DNA of 64,000 bases, from the NCBI RefSeq assembly GCF_000732905.1, contig NZ_CP007588.1, positions 496,001 through 560,000 of the forward strand, read 5' to 3'. This DNA is from Weissella tructae. Lineage in GTDB: Bacteria > Bacillota > Bacilli > Lactobacillales > Lactobacillaceae. A program made the position numbers and the translations under genes. This document shows positions 17,835 through 27,700 of the stretch, in pieces (the stretch's first letter is position 1; every line of letters begins with the position of its first letter). The notes beneath the pieces were generated by a model that worked only from the letters and a program-made list of their open reading frames with translations, did not search any database and was not told where the DNA came from.

Positions 17835-18585
17835 AACAATTGCGAGTATTAAAGCGCAATTAGCGGCAGGAGCGTCACAAGAAGATTTAACACGTTGGCA
17901 AGCTGATACACGCCAAGGTGTGCAAAAGTTATTAGCCCAAGAAGCAAAAAGAGCAGCCAAAGCAAAAGCTGATACTGATGCTTTTAATGAGCGATTAAGC
18001 TTTGAACATGATGCCTGGGGACGTGGTTTAACCGTCGCTGGCGTAGACGAAGTGGGGCGTGGTCCACTTGCTGGTCCAGTTGTCGCATGTGCTGTTGTTA
18101 TTGATGATTCGTTTGATTTGATTAGTGTGCATGATTCGAAACAATTGTCACAAGTAAAGCGCGAAGCATTAGATGCTGATATTAAATCGCAAGTTGTCGC
18201 ATATGCGTTTAGTGTGATTGATGCTGACGTTATCGATGACGTTAATATTTATGAAGCAAGTCGGATTGCAATGAAAGAAGCAATTGAGAAATTGCCAACA
18301 CAGCCAGACGAACTCTTGCTTGATGCGATGACGGTAGACTTACCACAACCACAAGAAAAGCTAATTAAAGGTGATGATCGTAGTATCAGTATTGGTGCTG
18401 CATCCATCTTAGCTAAAAATTATCGAGATGCGTTGATGACGGAATATGCTCAGAAATACCCTGGCTATGGTTTTGAAAATCATGCAGGGTATGGCACAAA
18501 ACAGCATTTAACAGCGCTGGATGAATTAGGTGTCACACCAATTCATCGTAAAACGTTTAGTCCAGTCATGAAATATCTAAAATAA
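17824..18585 (+). CDS. rnhB: Ribonuclease HII
   Basis: 253 residues. An N-terminal helical extension (about 1-70), as in Bacillus RNase HII, is followed by the catalytic core with AGVDEVGRGPLAGPV (first catalytic Asp and Glu), LLLDAM and KGDDRSISIGAASILAK. It removes RNA primers and ribonucleotides misincorporated in DNA. The ATG lies within the end of rbgA (11-base overlap), a classic rbgA-rnhB arrangement. The longer in-frame reading from 17761 lacks a ribosome binding site. Confidence 0.96.
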   Translation: MPNETIASIKAQLAAGASQEDLTRWQADTRQGVQKLLAQEAKRAAKAKADTDAFNERLSFEHDAWGRGLTVAGVDEVGRGPLAGPVVACAVVIDDSFDLISVHDSKQLSQVKREALDADIKSQVVAYAFSVIDADVIDDVNIYEASRIAMKEAIEKLPTQPDELLLDAMTVDLPQPQEKLIKGDDRSISIGAASILAKNYRDALMTEYAQKYPGYGFENHAGYGTKQHLTALDELGVTPIHRKTFSPVMKYLK

Positions 18586-18595
18586 TGCATATCCC

Positions 18596-18640
18596 AAAAC
18601 ACCAATTAGTCTATATCGAACTAATTGGTGTTTTATTTTG
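18596..18640 (+). terminator. Terminator after rnhB
   Basis: AAAACACCAATTAGT pairs perfectly with ACTAATTGGTGTTTT around a nine-base loop; followed by ATTTTG. Confidence 0.9.
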
Positions 18641-18769
18641 TACGTAGAGTGGATATATGGAGTGCGGGACTGAGGTTTGAATTTGATGATAGTATTTTTA
18701 TCTGATTAATTATGTAATTGGTATATGTTATAATTGCTAACTTTCCATAATGTTTTTGTTTAAAAATTG

Positions 18770-18798
18770 TTGAACGTTTCAAAAATTTAAACTATAAT
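18770..18798 (+). promoter_or_regulatory. Promoter of the lectin-like adhesin gene
   Basis: TTGAAC (18770-18775), 17 bases, TATAAT (18793-18798). A second candidate, the extended -10 TGTTATAAT (18726-18734), lies upstream. The -35 is part of a near-palindrome TTGAACGTTTCAA. Confidence 0.7.
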
Positions 18799-18837
18799 AG
18801 TTTTAATTTATTGTCACTTACAATTAGTGGGGGAACT

Positions 18838-21800
18838 ATGCGATTCAAAATGTATAAAGCAGGGAAAATATGGGTGTTTTCAGCAGCTGTCTTAGCGGGG
18901 CTTGCTGTTGTAGATGAAACAAATATGGTAATGGGAGCACAAATTAATATTGCTGGTACGCAAGAACTTTCAGCAACGAAATATTTAGTCGAAATCACTA
19001 AAGAAAATTTTAGTGATTATTTTGATATGAATGGATCCGCAACATATGATCAAGAATCAGGGATTGTAACGTTAACTGAAAAGAAACGAAAGCAAAGTGG
19101 AAATGTTAAATTAAAAGAACACTTTAATCCGAATGAAGATTTTCTATTACAGGGTGGCTTGAATTTAGGCGATAATTCCAATGGACAACCCATTAAAGGA
19201 AATGGATTAGAACGTGGTGGAGACGGAGTGGGATTTGTCTTTCATCCAGGTGACATTAACCAAGTTGGGAACGTGGGTGGTGCCATTGGTATTGGGGGTA
19301 TTGTTGATGGATTTGGCTTCAAATTTGACACATATTGGAATGGAAATTCATCAGGAATTGCTGAAAAAGACCCTGAATTTTTAAAAGGAAAATCATTTGG
19401 TTCGTTTGTCTACAATGACGAAAATGTTCGAGCAATTACATGGGAAGATGAGAGTGAACCATGGTCAATGCCAAAACAAATTGATGAACCTAGTAACAAT
19501 GAATTTAAGGATGTTGTCATTGATTACCGTGCTGCAACTGGAAATGTAAGTATTGTGTATGACGGCCAAGTGTGGACACGAACATTGCGAGATTTCTTAA
19601 ATGACGATATGGGCCCAATTGCATTTGGTGTGGCTGGTTCAACTGGTACAGCAGTTAACCTACAGCAATTCAGATTAGACTCATTATCTTTTTATGAACT
19701 AGCTGAGAATCCAAAAATTCACCAAGTTGAATTGGAAGATACCGTAATGACTGGGACGGGCCATCCAGGCGATGAATTTGAAGTTAAAGATCAAAATGGA
19801 AATGTCATTGGTAGTGGCTTAATTAATAGTGATGGAACATGGGAGATTTCGGTTCCTAAGGATCATGTGATTAATCCGAATGATGATTATACTGTTTTTG
19901 CCAACAAACCAGGCGACAAAACCATTAAGCGTATTCCAGATACGACAACTGTGCCTAACAAAGTGATTACAGTGCCAACTATCCCTGTGGATGAAGATGG
20001 TAATGAAATTCCGGTACCAGATGGCATGGAGATGCCAAAGGTAGAAGGAAAGCCGGGAGATAAAAAGATTATTACGCCTGATGAAGTGCCTGATATTCCT
20101 GGATATGAAAAGCCAAAGGAACCAATCGAAGTTGTGATTCCAGATGACGGCGCATCAATTGAAATTCCATACGAAAAGCTAACAGAACCAAAGCCAGACC
20201 CACAACCAGAAAAGAAGGAAGTTCCGACAATTCCGGTAGATGAAGACGGAAACAAGATTTCCGTACCAGATGGTGTGGAAATGCCAAAGGTAGAAGGAAA
20301 GCCAGGAGACAAGAAGGTTATCACACCAGACGAATTACCTGATATTCCTGGATATGAAAAGCCAAAGGAACCAATCGAAGTTGTGATACCGGATGATGGC
20401 GCATCAATTGAAATTCCATACGAGAAGCTACTAGAGCCAAAGCCTGAACCAGAACCAGAAAAGAAGGAAGTTCCGACAATTCCGGTAGATGAAGACGGAA
20501 ACAAGATTTTGGTACCAGATGGTGTGGAACTGCCAAAGGTAGAAGGAAAGCCGGGAGATAAAAAGATTATTACGCCGGATGAAGTTCCTGATATTCCTGG
20601 ATATGAAAAGCCAAAGGAACCAATCGAAGTTGTGATCCCAGATGATGGCTCACCAATCGAAATTCCTTACGAGAAACTACCAGATCCAAAGCCTGAACCA
20701 CAACCAGAAAAGAAGGAAGTTCCGACAATTCCGGTAGATGAAGATGGTAATAAGATTCCAGTTCCAGATGGCGTAGAAATGCCAAAGGCGGAAGGAAAAC
20801 CAGGAGATACGAAGGTGATTACGCCAGACGAATTGCCGGATATCCCTGGATACGAGAAACCAAAGGAATCAATCGAAGTTGTGATTCCAGATGATGGATC
20901 ACCAATCGAAATTCCGTACGAAAAGCTACCAGATCTAAAGCCTGAACCAACGCCAAAGCCAGATCCAGACCCACAACCAGAAAAGAAGGAAGTACCAACG
21001 ATTCCGGTAGATGAAGATGGTAATAAGATTCCAGTTCCAGATGGCGTAGAAATGCCAAAGGCGGAAGGAAAGCCAGGAGATAAGAAGGTGATTACGCCAG
21101 ACGAATTGCCGGATATCCCTGGATACGAGAAGCCAAAGGAACCAATCGAAGTCGTGATTCCAGATGATGGTTCACCAATCGAAATTCCATACGAAAAGCT
21201 ACCGGATCCAAATCCTGAACCAAAACCAGATCCACAACCAGAAAAGAAGGAAGTACCAACAATTCCGGTTGATAAGGATGGAAACAAGATTCCGGTGCCA
21301 GATGGTGTGGAAATGCCGAAGGTGGAAGGAAAGCCAGGAGATAAGAAGGTTATTACACCAGACGAACTACCTGATATTCCTGGATACGAAAAGCCAAAGG
21401 AACCAATCGAAGTTGTGATTCCAGATGATGGCTCACCGATCGAAATTCCATACGAGAAGCAACCAGATCCAAAGCCTGAACCAACGCCAGATCCACAACC
21501 TGAAGAAGGCAAGACACCAACAATTCCGGTTGATAAGGACGGAAACAAGATTCCAGTACCAGATGGTGTGGAAATGCCAAAGGTGGAAGGAAACCCAGGA
21601 GATAAGAAGGTTATTACACCAGACGAATTGCCTGATATCCCTGGATACGAGAAGCCAAAGGAACCAATCGAAGTTGTGATTCCAGATGATGGCTCACCGA
21701 TCGCAATTCCATACGAGAAGCTACCAGATCCAAAGCCTGAACCACAACCAGAAAAGAAGGAAGTGCCGACAATTCCGGTTGATAAGGATGGAAATAAGAT

Positions 21801-24231
21801 TCTGGCACCAGATGGTGTGGAAATGCCAAAGGTGGAAGGAAAGTCAGGCGATAAGAAGGTTATCACACCAGACGAATTGCCTGATGTTCCTGGATACGAA
21901 AAGCCAAAGGAACCGATTGAAGTTGTGATGCCAGATGATGGATCACCAATCGAAATTCCGTACGAGAAGCTACCAAAGCCTGACCCACAACCAGAAAAGA
22001 AGGAAGTGCCAACAGTTCCGGTTGATAAGGATGGTAATAAGGTTCCGGTACCAGATGGCGTAGAAATGCCAAAGGTGGAAGGAAAGTCAGGCGATAAGAA
22101 GGTTATCACACCAGATGAATTGCCTGATATTCCTGGATACGAAAAGCCAAAGGAACCAATCGAAATTGTGATTCCAGATGATGGATCACCAATCGAAATT
22201 CCATACACTGAAAAGAAGACACCTTCAGTTCCAGTAGATAAGGAAACAGGTAAGGAAATCAAGTTGCCAGAAGGTGAAAAGATGCCTGAAGTACCTGGAA
22301 AGCCAGGAGACGTTGTAGAAATTGACATCAACGACTTGCCTGACATTCCTGGATACGACAAGCCAACACCAGACGAAAACGGAAAGATCAAGATTACTGT
22401 TCCTGAAGAAGGAAAGTCAGTCGAAATTCCATATACTGAAAAGAAGACACCTTCTGTTCCAGTAGATGAAAAGACGGGTGAAGAAATTAAGTTACCAGAA
22501 GGTGAAAAGATGCCTGAAGTACCTGGGAACCCAGGGGAAGAAGTTGAAATTGACATCAACGACTTGCCTGACATTCCTGGATATGACAAGCCAACACCAG
22601 ACGAAAACGGAAAGATTAAGGTTCAAATTCCTAAGGATGGTGGACCAGTTCAAATTCCATATACTGAAAAGAAGACACCTTCAGTTCCGGTAGATAAGGA
22701 AACAGGTAAGGAAATCAAGTTGCCAGAAGGTGAAAAGATGCCTGAAGTACCTGGAAAGCCAGGAGACGTTGTAGAAATTGACATCAACGACTTGCCTGAT
22801 ATTCCTGGATACGACAAGCCAACACCAGACGAAAACGGAAAGATTAAGATTACTGTTCCTGAAGAAGGAAAGTCAGTCGAAATTCCATACACTGAAAAGA
22901 AGACACCTTCAGTTCCGGTAGATAAGGAAACAGGTAAGGAAATCAAGTTGCCAGAAGGTGAAAAGATGCCTGAAGTACCTGGAAAGCCAGGAGACGTTGT
23001 AGAAATTGATATCAACGACTTGCCTGATATTCCTGGATACGACAAGCCAACACCAGATGAAAATGGAAAGATCAAGATTACTGTTCCTGAAGAAGGAAAG
23101 TCAGTCGAAATTCCATACACTGAAAAGAAGACACCTTCAGTTCCGGTAGATAAGGAAACAGGTAAGGAAATCAAGTTGCCAGAAGGTGAAAAGATGCCTG
23201 AAGTACCTGGAAAGCCAGGAGACGTTGTAGAAATTGACATCAACGACTTGCCTGACATTCCTGGATACGACAAGCCAACACCAGACGAAAACGGAAAGAT
23301 CAAGATTACTGTTCCTGAAGAAGGAAAGTCAATCGAAATTCCATACACTGAAAAGAAGACACCTTCAGTTCCGGTAGATAAGGAAACAGGTAAGGAAATC
23401 AAGTTGCCAGAAGGTGAAAAGATGCCTGAAGTACCTGGAAAGCCAGGAGACGTTGTAGAAATTGACATCAACGACTTGCCTGACATTCCTGGATACGACA
23501 AGCCAACACCAGACGAAAACGGAAAGATCAAGATTACTGTTCCTGAAGAAGGAAAGTCAATCGAAATTCCATATACTGAAAAGAAGACACCTTCACGTCC
23601 AGTGGACAAGAATACAGGTAAGGAAATCAAGACTGATAAGAGTTTCCCAAGTATCAAGGGTAAGCCTGGAGACATGGTAGAAATCGATATCAATGATTTG
23701 CCTGATATCCCTGGATTCTCAAAGCCAAAGGCTGACAAGAATGGTAAGATTAAGGTTCAAATTCCTGAAGATGGAAAGCCAGTTGAAATTCCATATCAAC
23801 CAGATACACAAAGCCGTCCTGTAGATAAGAACACAGGTAAGGAAATTAAGACAGATAAGAATTTCCCAACTATTAAGGGACACCCAGGCGATGTTGTAGA
23901 AGTTGATGTAAATGATTTGCCAGAAATCCCTGGTTACAACAAGCCAAAGGGAGATAAGAACGGTAAGATTAAGGTTACTATTCCTGAAAACGGAATGATT
24001 GACTTTGGTTACACACCAATTGAAGCTGGTAAGCCTGGTCAACCAGAACAAAACAATAATGGTTCAAAGAACACACCTGAAAACAAGACTCCTGAAAAGG
24101 GTAAGTCAAAGGGTGAAGCATCATATCCAAATACAGGATCAGAAACTAACGTACTTGTTTCAGCTCTTGGTGCGGCGATGTTAGCTTTGACAGGATTATT
24201 TGCCGGATTAACAAAGCTTCGCAAGAAGTAA
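18838..24231 (+). CDS. Giant cell-surface adhesin: KxYKxGKxW signal, L-type lectin domain, 17 MucBP-like repeats, YPNTG anchor
   Basis: 1797 residues. The N-terminal KMYKAGKIW (residues 4-12) and hydrophobic segment form a KxYKxGKxW signal peptide, a type often linked to the accessory SecA2 pathway. Residues about 50-285 look like a bacterial L-type lectin domain (GGDGVGFVFHPGD, GFGFKFDTYWN, GPIAFGVAGSTG). About 290-375 resembles a Big-type domain (TVMTGTGHPGDEFEVKDQNG). From 19972 to 24012 there are 17 repeats, each with VDxxGxxI, PGD, DIPGY and IPY, resembling MucBP modules, separated in the first nine by Pro/Glu/Lys spacers. The C terminus has SYPNTG, a membrane helix and a KLRKK tail, i.e. 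a sortase signal with Tyr in place of Leu. Start: ATG after GGGGGAA. Role in binding glycans or mucus is inferred. It lies between two terminators. Confidence 0.9.
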   Translation: MRFKMYKAGKIWVFSAAVLAGLAVVDETNMVMGAQINIAGTQELSATKYLVEITKENFSDYFDMNGSATYDQESGIVTLTEKKRKQSGNVKLKEHFNPNEDFLLQGGLNLGDNSNGQPIKGNGLERGGDGVGFVFHPGDINQVGNVGGAIGIGGIVDGFGFKFDTYWNGNSSGIAEKDPEFLKGKSFGSFVYNDENVRAITWEDESEPWSMPKQIDEPSNNEFKDVVIDYRAATGNVSIVYDGQVWTRTLRDFLNDDMGPIAFGVAGSTGTAVNLQQFRLDSLSFYELAENPKIHQVELEDTVMTGTGHPGDEFEVKDQNGNVIGSGLINSDGTWEISVPKDHVINPNDDYTVFANKPGDKTIKRIPDTTTVPNKVITVPTIPVDEDGNEIPVPDGMEMPKVEGKPGDKKIITPDEVPDIPGYEKPKEPIEVVIPDDGASIEIPYEKLTEPKPDPQPEKKEVPTIPVDEDGNKISVPDGVEMPKVEGKPGDKKVITPDELPDIPGYEKPKEPIEVVIPDDGASIEIPYEKLLEPKPEPEPEKKEVPTIPVDEDGNKILVPDGVELPKVEGKPGDKKIITPDEVPDIPGYEKPKEPIEVVIPDDGSPIEIPYEKLPDPKPEPQPEKKEVPTIPVDEDGNKIPVPDGVEMPKAEGKPGDTKVITPDELPDIPGYEKPKESIEVVIPDDGSPIEIPYEKLPDLKPEPTPKPDPDPQPEKKEVPTIPVDEDGNKIPVPDGVEMPKAEGKPGDKKVITPDELPDIPGYEKPKEPIEVVIPDDGSPIEIPYEKLPDPNPEPKPDPQPEKKEVPTIPVDKDGNKIPVPDGVEMPKVEGKPGDKKVITPDELPDIPGYEKPKEPIEVVIPDDGSPIEIPYEKQPDPKPEPTPDPQPEEGKTPTIPVDKDGNKIPVPDGVEMPKVEGNPGDKKVITPDELPDIPGYEKPKEPIEVVIPDDGSPIAIPYEKLPDPKPEPQPEKKEVPTIPVDKDGNKILAPDGVEMPKVEGKSGDKKVITPDELPDVPGYEKPKEPIEVVMPDDGSPIEIPYEKLPKPDPQPEKKEVPTVPVDKDGNKVPVPDGVEMPKVEGKSGDKKVITPDELPDIPGYEKPKEPIEIVIPDDGSPIEIPYTEKKTPSVPVDKETGKEIKLPEGEKMPEVPGKPGDVVEIDINDLPDIPGYDKPTPDENGKIKITVPEEGKSVEIPYTEKKTPSVPVDEKTGEEIKLPEGEKMPEVPGNPGEEVEIDINDLPDIPGYDKPTPDENGKIKVQIPKDGGPVQIPYTEKKTPSVPVDKETGKEIKLPEGEKMPEVPGKPGDVVEIDINDLPDIPGYDKPTPDENGKIKITVPEEGKSVEIPYTEKKTPSVPVDKETGKEIKLPEGEKMPEVPGKPGDVVEIDINDLPDIPGYDKPTPDENGKIKITVPEEGKSVEIPYTEKKTPSVPVDKETGKEIKLPEGEKMPEVPGKPGDVVEIDINDLPDIPGYDKPTPDENGKIKITVPEEGKSIEIPYTEKKTPSVPVDKETGKEIKLPEGEKMPEVPGKPGDVVEIDINDLPDIPGYDKPTPDENGKIKITVPEEGKSIEIPYTEKKTPSRPVDKNTGKEIKTDKSFPSIKGKPGDMVEIDINDLPDIPGFSKPKADKNGKIKVQIPEDGKPVEIPYQPDTQSRPVDKNTGKEIKTDKNFPTIKGHPGDVVEVDVNDLPEIPGYNKPKGDKNGKIKVTIPENGMIDFGYTPIEAGKPGQPEQNNNGSKNTPENKTPEKGKSKGEASYPNTGSETNVLVSALGAAMLALTGLFAGLTKLRKK
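19972..22206 (+). repeat. Tandem array of nine A-type repeats (about 243-273 bp each)
   Basis: Unit starts at 19972, 20221, 20470, 20719, 20992, 21253, 21514, 21763 and 22006. The core is about 70 residues; length differences come from the Pro-rich spacer (e.g. PKPEPQPEKKE). Units are strongly similar at DNA level, typical of expansion by unequal recombination. Confidence 0.95.
22207..24012 (+). repeat. Six B-type (228 bp) and two C-type repeats of the adhesin
   Basis: B units start at 22207, 22435, 22663, 22891, 23119 and 23347, an exact 228-bp period (76 residues, each starting TEKKTPSVPVD). B3-B6 are almost identical in DNA; B2 is the most divergent. Two diverged C units (starting near 23575 and 23797, SRPVDKNTGKEIK) end the array. 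Confidence 0.95.
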
Positions 24232-24266
24232 TATAATTGTTTGAATCCACAATTATAGACGAATAG

Positions 24267-24313
24267 AAAACACGCCTAGAAACGTTTAATTTGTTTCTAG
24301 GCGTGTTTTTTTA
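24267..24313 (+). terminator. Terminator after the lectin-like adhesin
   Basis: AAAACACGCCTAGAAAC pairs perfectly with GTTTCTAGGCGTGTTTT around a nine-base loop, followed by TTTT. Confidence 0.93.
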
Positions 24314-24527
24314 GTTTGGGAGCAGGCAAACTCGTGTCTTTTGAACTGGAATGCTGTTATTAGACGCATGATGATAATGGGACAAAACGGTATTTATGGT
24401 GCCTTTGGATAGGAAACACTTGTTTTTTTAATTTTAATATATATTATATTGTGAATAATTACGATTAAAAAAATTGGTATATATCTATATTTTGTGATTT
24501 TAATTTAATTAAATAAATATTTTTATT

Positions 24528-24592
24528 AAAGGACATTAAGTTTATATAATACGTAAAAAGTAGTTTTGTTATTCAGCCTAATGTCCTTTTTT
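24528..24592 (+). ncRNA. Possible small RNA 3' end or terminator: hairpin with 40-base loop and T run
   Basis: AAAGGACATTA (24528-24538) pairs with TAATGTCCTTT (24579-24589), followed by further T residues. The 40-base loop contains TATATAATAC. It is not adjacent to any gene end, the nearest being 300 bases upstream and already terminated. It may terminate a short transcript or form part of a leader. No promoter for it is certain. Confidence 0.3.
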
Positions 24593-24706
24593 GTATATTG
24601 TTTATTATACTAAATGTTTTTCAAATAATTTTTAATGTATTTTATATGAAATGGTTTTAATTTAGCTTTAATATTCAGCCCATATGGTACCTATATTATA
24701 ACTTTA

Positions 24707-24722
24707 TGAGAATGATTATAAT
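24707..24722 (+). promoter_or_regulatory. -10 element overlapped by a Fur/PerR-like box, upstream of the second surface gene
   Basis: TGAGAATGATTATAA (24707-24721) matches 13 of 15 positions of both the Fur 7-1-7 box (TGATAATNATTATCA) and the PerR box (TTATAATNATTATAA). It overlaps TATAAT (24717-24722). Transcription from it would begin near 24729, which argues for the downstream start codon at 24749. The -35 box is poor (TATTAT at 24694). Confidence 0.45.
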
Positions 24723-24748
24723 TTAAAATGGGAAAGCAGGATGTATGT

Positions 24749-27700
24749 ATGGAACGTAATGATATGAAAATCACAAATTTTAAAATGTATAAGTCAGGGA
24801 AATCATGGGTGTTTAGTGCAAGTTTAATTGGAGCGATGATGTCTGCACCACTTGTATTTGGGTCAGAAAATGTGTCGTCAGATCAAACACTTAATGAGAA
24901 TGTTTCCATCGTAATTCAGGAACAAAAAAATGAAATAGGTATAGATGAACAATCTTTCTCTGAGGTTCAAGAAGAAACAACAGCAGAACAAGATATCAAC
25001 GCAGCAAATGGCGAAACTAATTCAAATGCGGTGGCAGATGAAAAACAAATCAAAATAGAGGGTGGAGAAAGTCAGAATGTCTTGAAAGACGTGCATAACA
25101 CGGAAGATGATGAAACGTCGAATGTTGAACCAGAAAAAGTTGTAGAAGAGCAAAAAGAGGAAGATCAAACAACGAATAAGTTGGAGCGTCCAAGTACCGA
25201 TGCACAGACAGACGCTAAGACGAATGACAAAGTAGAGAAGTCAGTACAACAAGCACCAAAGCCGAAGCCGGTACCGGTTAATGATGGTATTGCCCGAAAA
25301 GATATTTCGCATATGTTGAAGACTTCAACAAGCGGTAAAAACAATATTAAATTAAATAATGAAATGATTATGTATGTGGACAAGAATAATCAACTTCGAA
25401 TGGACATTAATTTGATCACGGACGGGGGCGTTTTCACATACGAAAGTGAATTACGTATTCGTATGAACGACGCGATGCGAAAAGCTGTGGACAACAAGTC
25501 AATTCAAATTACAGGTGGATCATTACGTAATGGTGAAGATAGTACGAAGGGTGTGTGGAATGATACCACCAAAGAATTAGTGTTGAAGGGTGACTATCGC
25601 TTGTTCTTTGGACTATCAATTGCGTTTATAGGTGATGTGCCGCCAGAAGCTGCGCTAACCTTTGAGTATAGTGGGAAGCGGATTTGGGGTATTTGGGATC
25701 GGTTAGATCCTAATACAACTTCAATGACTGTCCAAATGGGTGAAACTGCCCACTTCGTCAATAAGTACTTTGAAATTTCAAAGAAAATGGCTGAATTCCC
25801 TAGTTGGTATCCATCAACTAAGATGCAACTAAACAAACAATTAGAATCATCAAATATGAATTCAGTAGCTGACTTAGAACGTTTTGAGAGTGAACTACAA
25901 GGACATGCTCAAAAAGATGCATTACGTGAATTGCAAGATGCAAATCTAACACAAGCGGAAAAAGAAGTTGCCGAACAGAATATTAATAATGCAATGACTT
26001 TGCAGCAAGTTGAAGAAAACTTAAAAGAAATTCGTGAAAAATCAGTTAATCATGATATTCAAGAAACTGAGAGTACATTTGATAATCTAGATGCTTTAAC
26101 AAAGCATGATCGCACATTTTTAGATACTAAAATGGAAAATTTTCTCAGTGATTACACACTTGATAAGTTAACACGTTCTCAAGCCGAAGAAATTGAAGAG
26201 TTCTTAAATAATCTTCGACTAGAAGCTATAGATTTAAATGGTAAATCTTTGGAAGCGTTAGGGAAAGAAAAAGAAGAAGCAATAGATAAGCTTGATGACT
26301 TGATTAATTTAACGAATCCACAAAAAGACGGCTTTATTGAACGTATTACTGATGCAAATAGCATTGGTGAAGTACGCGATGCCTTACGGGATGCGAACAA
26401 GGAAAATGAAAAGCAACGTCAAAAATCAGAATTAGAAGCAGCGCGAAAAGATGCATTAAAAGAAATGGAAAAACTAGAGCATTTGCAACGCAAATTGCCG
26501 AACGTATATGAGGAACATCTGGACAAGATTCTTGATAGTAATTCCATTAACGAAATTAATGAAATCGTAGACAAGATGCAACAGCTTAATAAGGATATGA
26601 AGGACTTTCTAGAGGAAGCATTGAACGCAATTGATACGTTGGAATATCTAGATGAAGCGGAAAAGAATTCATTTAAGGAACGTCTACAAGAACGAAATGT
26701 TTTGTTAGAAATGTTGGAAATTGTTGGAGAAGGTGTTCGCTTAAATGAAGAACGTCGTGTATCTAAGCAACTGGAAGAAATTAAAGGTAGCGCGCTTAAT
26801 GAATTAAAGTCGTTTACGGAATTGAATTCAGATGACCTATTAGAATTTGAAGATGCCATTCGTAATGCAGAAACAGCTGATGATGTACACAAAAAGATGG
26901 ATGAAGTTGTTTTACGTAATCAACTACGTGAATCCGAGCGATTGCAACGTCTGTCAGATGCACAAAATGAGGCTCGTAAAGATGTTGAGGCATTGACGGA
27001 CCTTTCTGATGATGAACGTAATGCCTTTAAAGATCGCATCAATAAGCAAAAAGATATTCAAGGCGTGAAAGATGTTCAAAACGAAGCGGAGCAGTTAAAC
27101 CAATCTAAACGTGAAAAGCGTGAAGCTATTGAGTTACAAGAGTTGAAGAGAGATGCAGCGGATGAAATTAATAATCTGCAACATTTTGATAAGGAAGATT
27201 TAGATGATTGGCATAAGCAACTAGAAGACGCGAAAAAACCTGAAGAAGTAGAATCAATTTTGGAAGATGCTAAGGACGAAAGTCAAAAGCGTCAAAACGC
27301 CTTGAACGAAGCTCAGGTTGAGGGATCGAAAAAAATTCAAGCATTACCTAACTTCAACGAAACAGATCAAGAAATTTGGCATAAGAAGTTAGAAGACGCA
27401 AAGACGCCTGATGATGTTAATAAGATTGTAGAAGATGCCAAGAAAGAAAACCAAAAGCGACAGGATGCACTAGACGAAGCGCGTAAGAACGGTTCAGAAG
27501 AAATCAAGGACTTACCTCACTTTGACAAGCAAGAATTAGAAGACTTGCAAAAGAAGTTAGATGAAGCAAAGACACCTGATGAAGCGAATAAGATTGCGGA
27601 AGACGCTAAGAAGGAAAGCCAAAAGCGACAGGATGCACTCGACGAAGCGCGTAAGAACGGTTCAGAAGGAATCAAGGACTTACCTCACTTCGACAAGCAA

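Larger units (their letters stand above)
24314..24748. other. AT-rich 435-bp intergenic region between the two surface-protein genes
   Basis: No credible gene. It contains a terminator-shaped hairpin with a large loop (24528-24592) and the promoter region of the second surface gene with a Fur/PerR-like box (24707-24721). The rest is AT-rich sequence in which I see nothing definite. Confidence 0.6.

Noticed and set aside
18770-18785. Cre site at the adhesin promoter
   Set aside because: TTGAACGTTTCAA lacks the cre spacing between AA and CG; only a partial palindrome.
20667-22589. 640-codon open frame on the minus strand inside the adhesin repeats (also 22650-23738 and 19887-20504)
   Set aside because: Product of repeated codons read backwards; Ser/Gly/Pro-rich periodic nonsense without ribosome binding sites. 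The plus-strand gene has signal peptide, domains and anchor.
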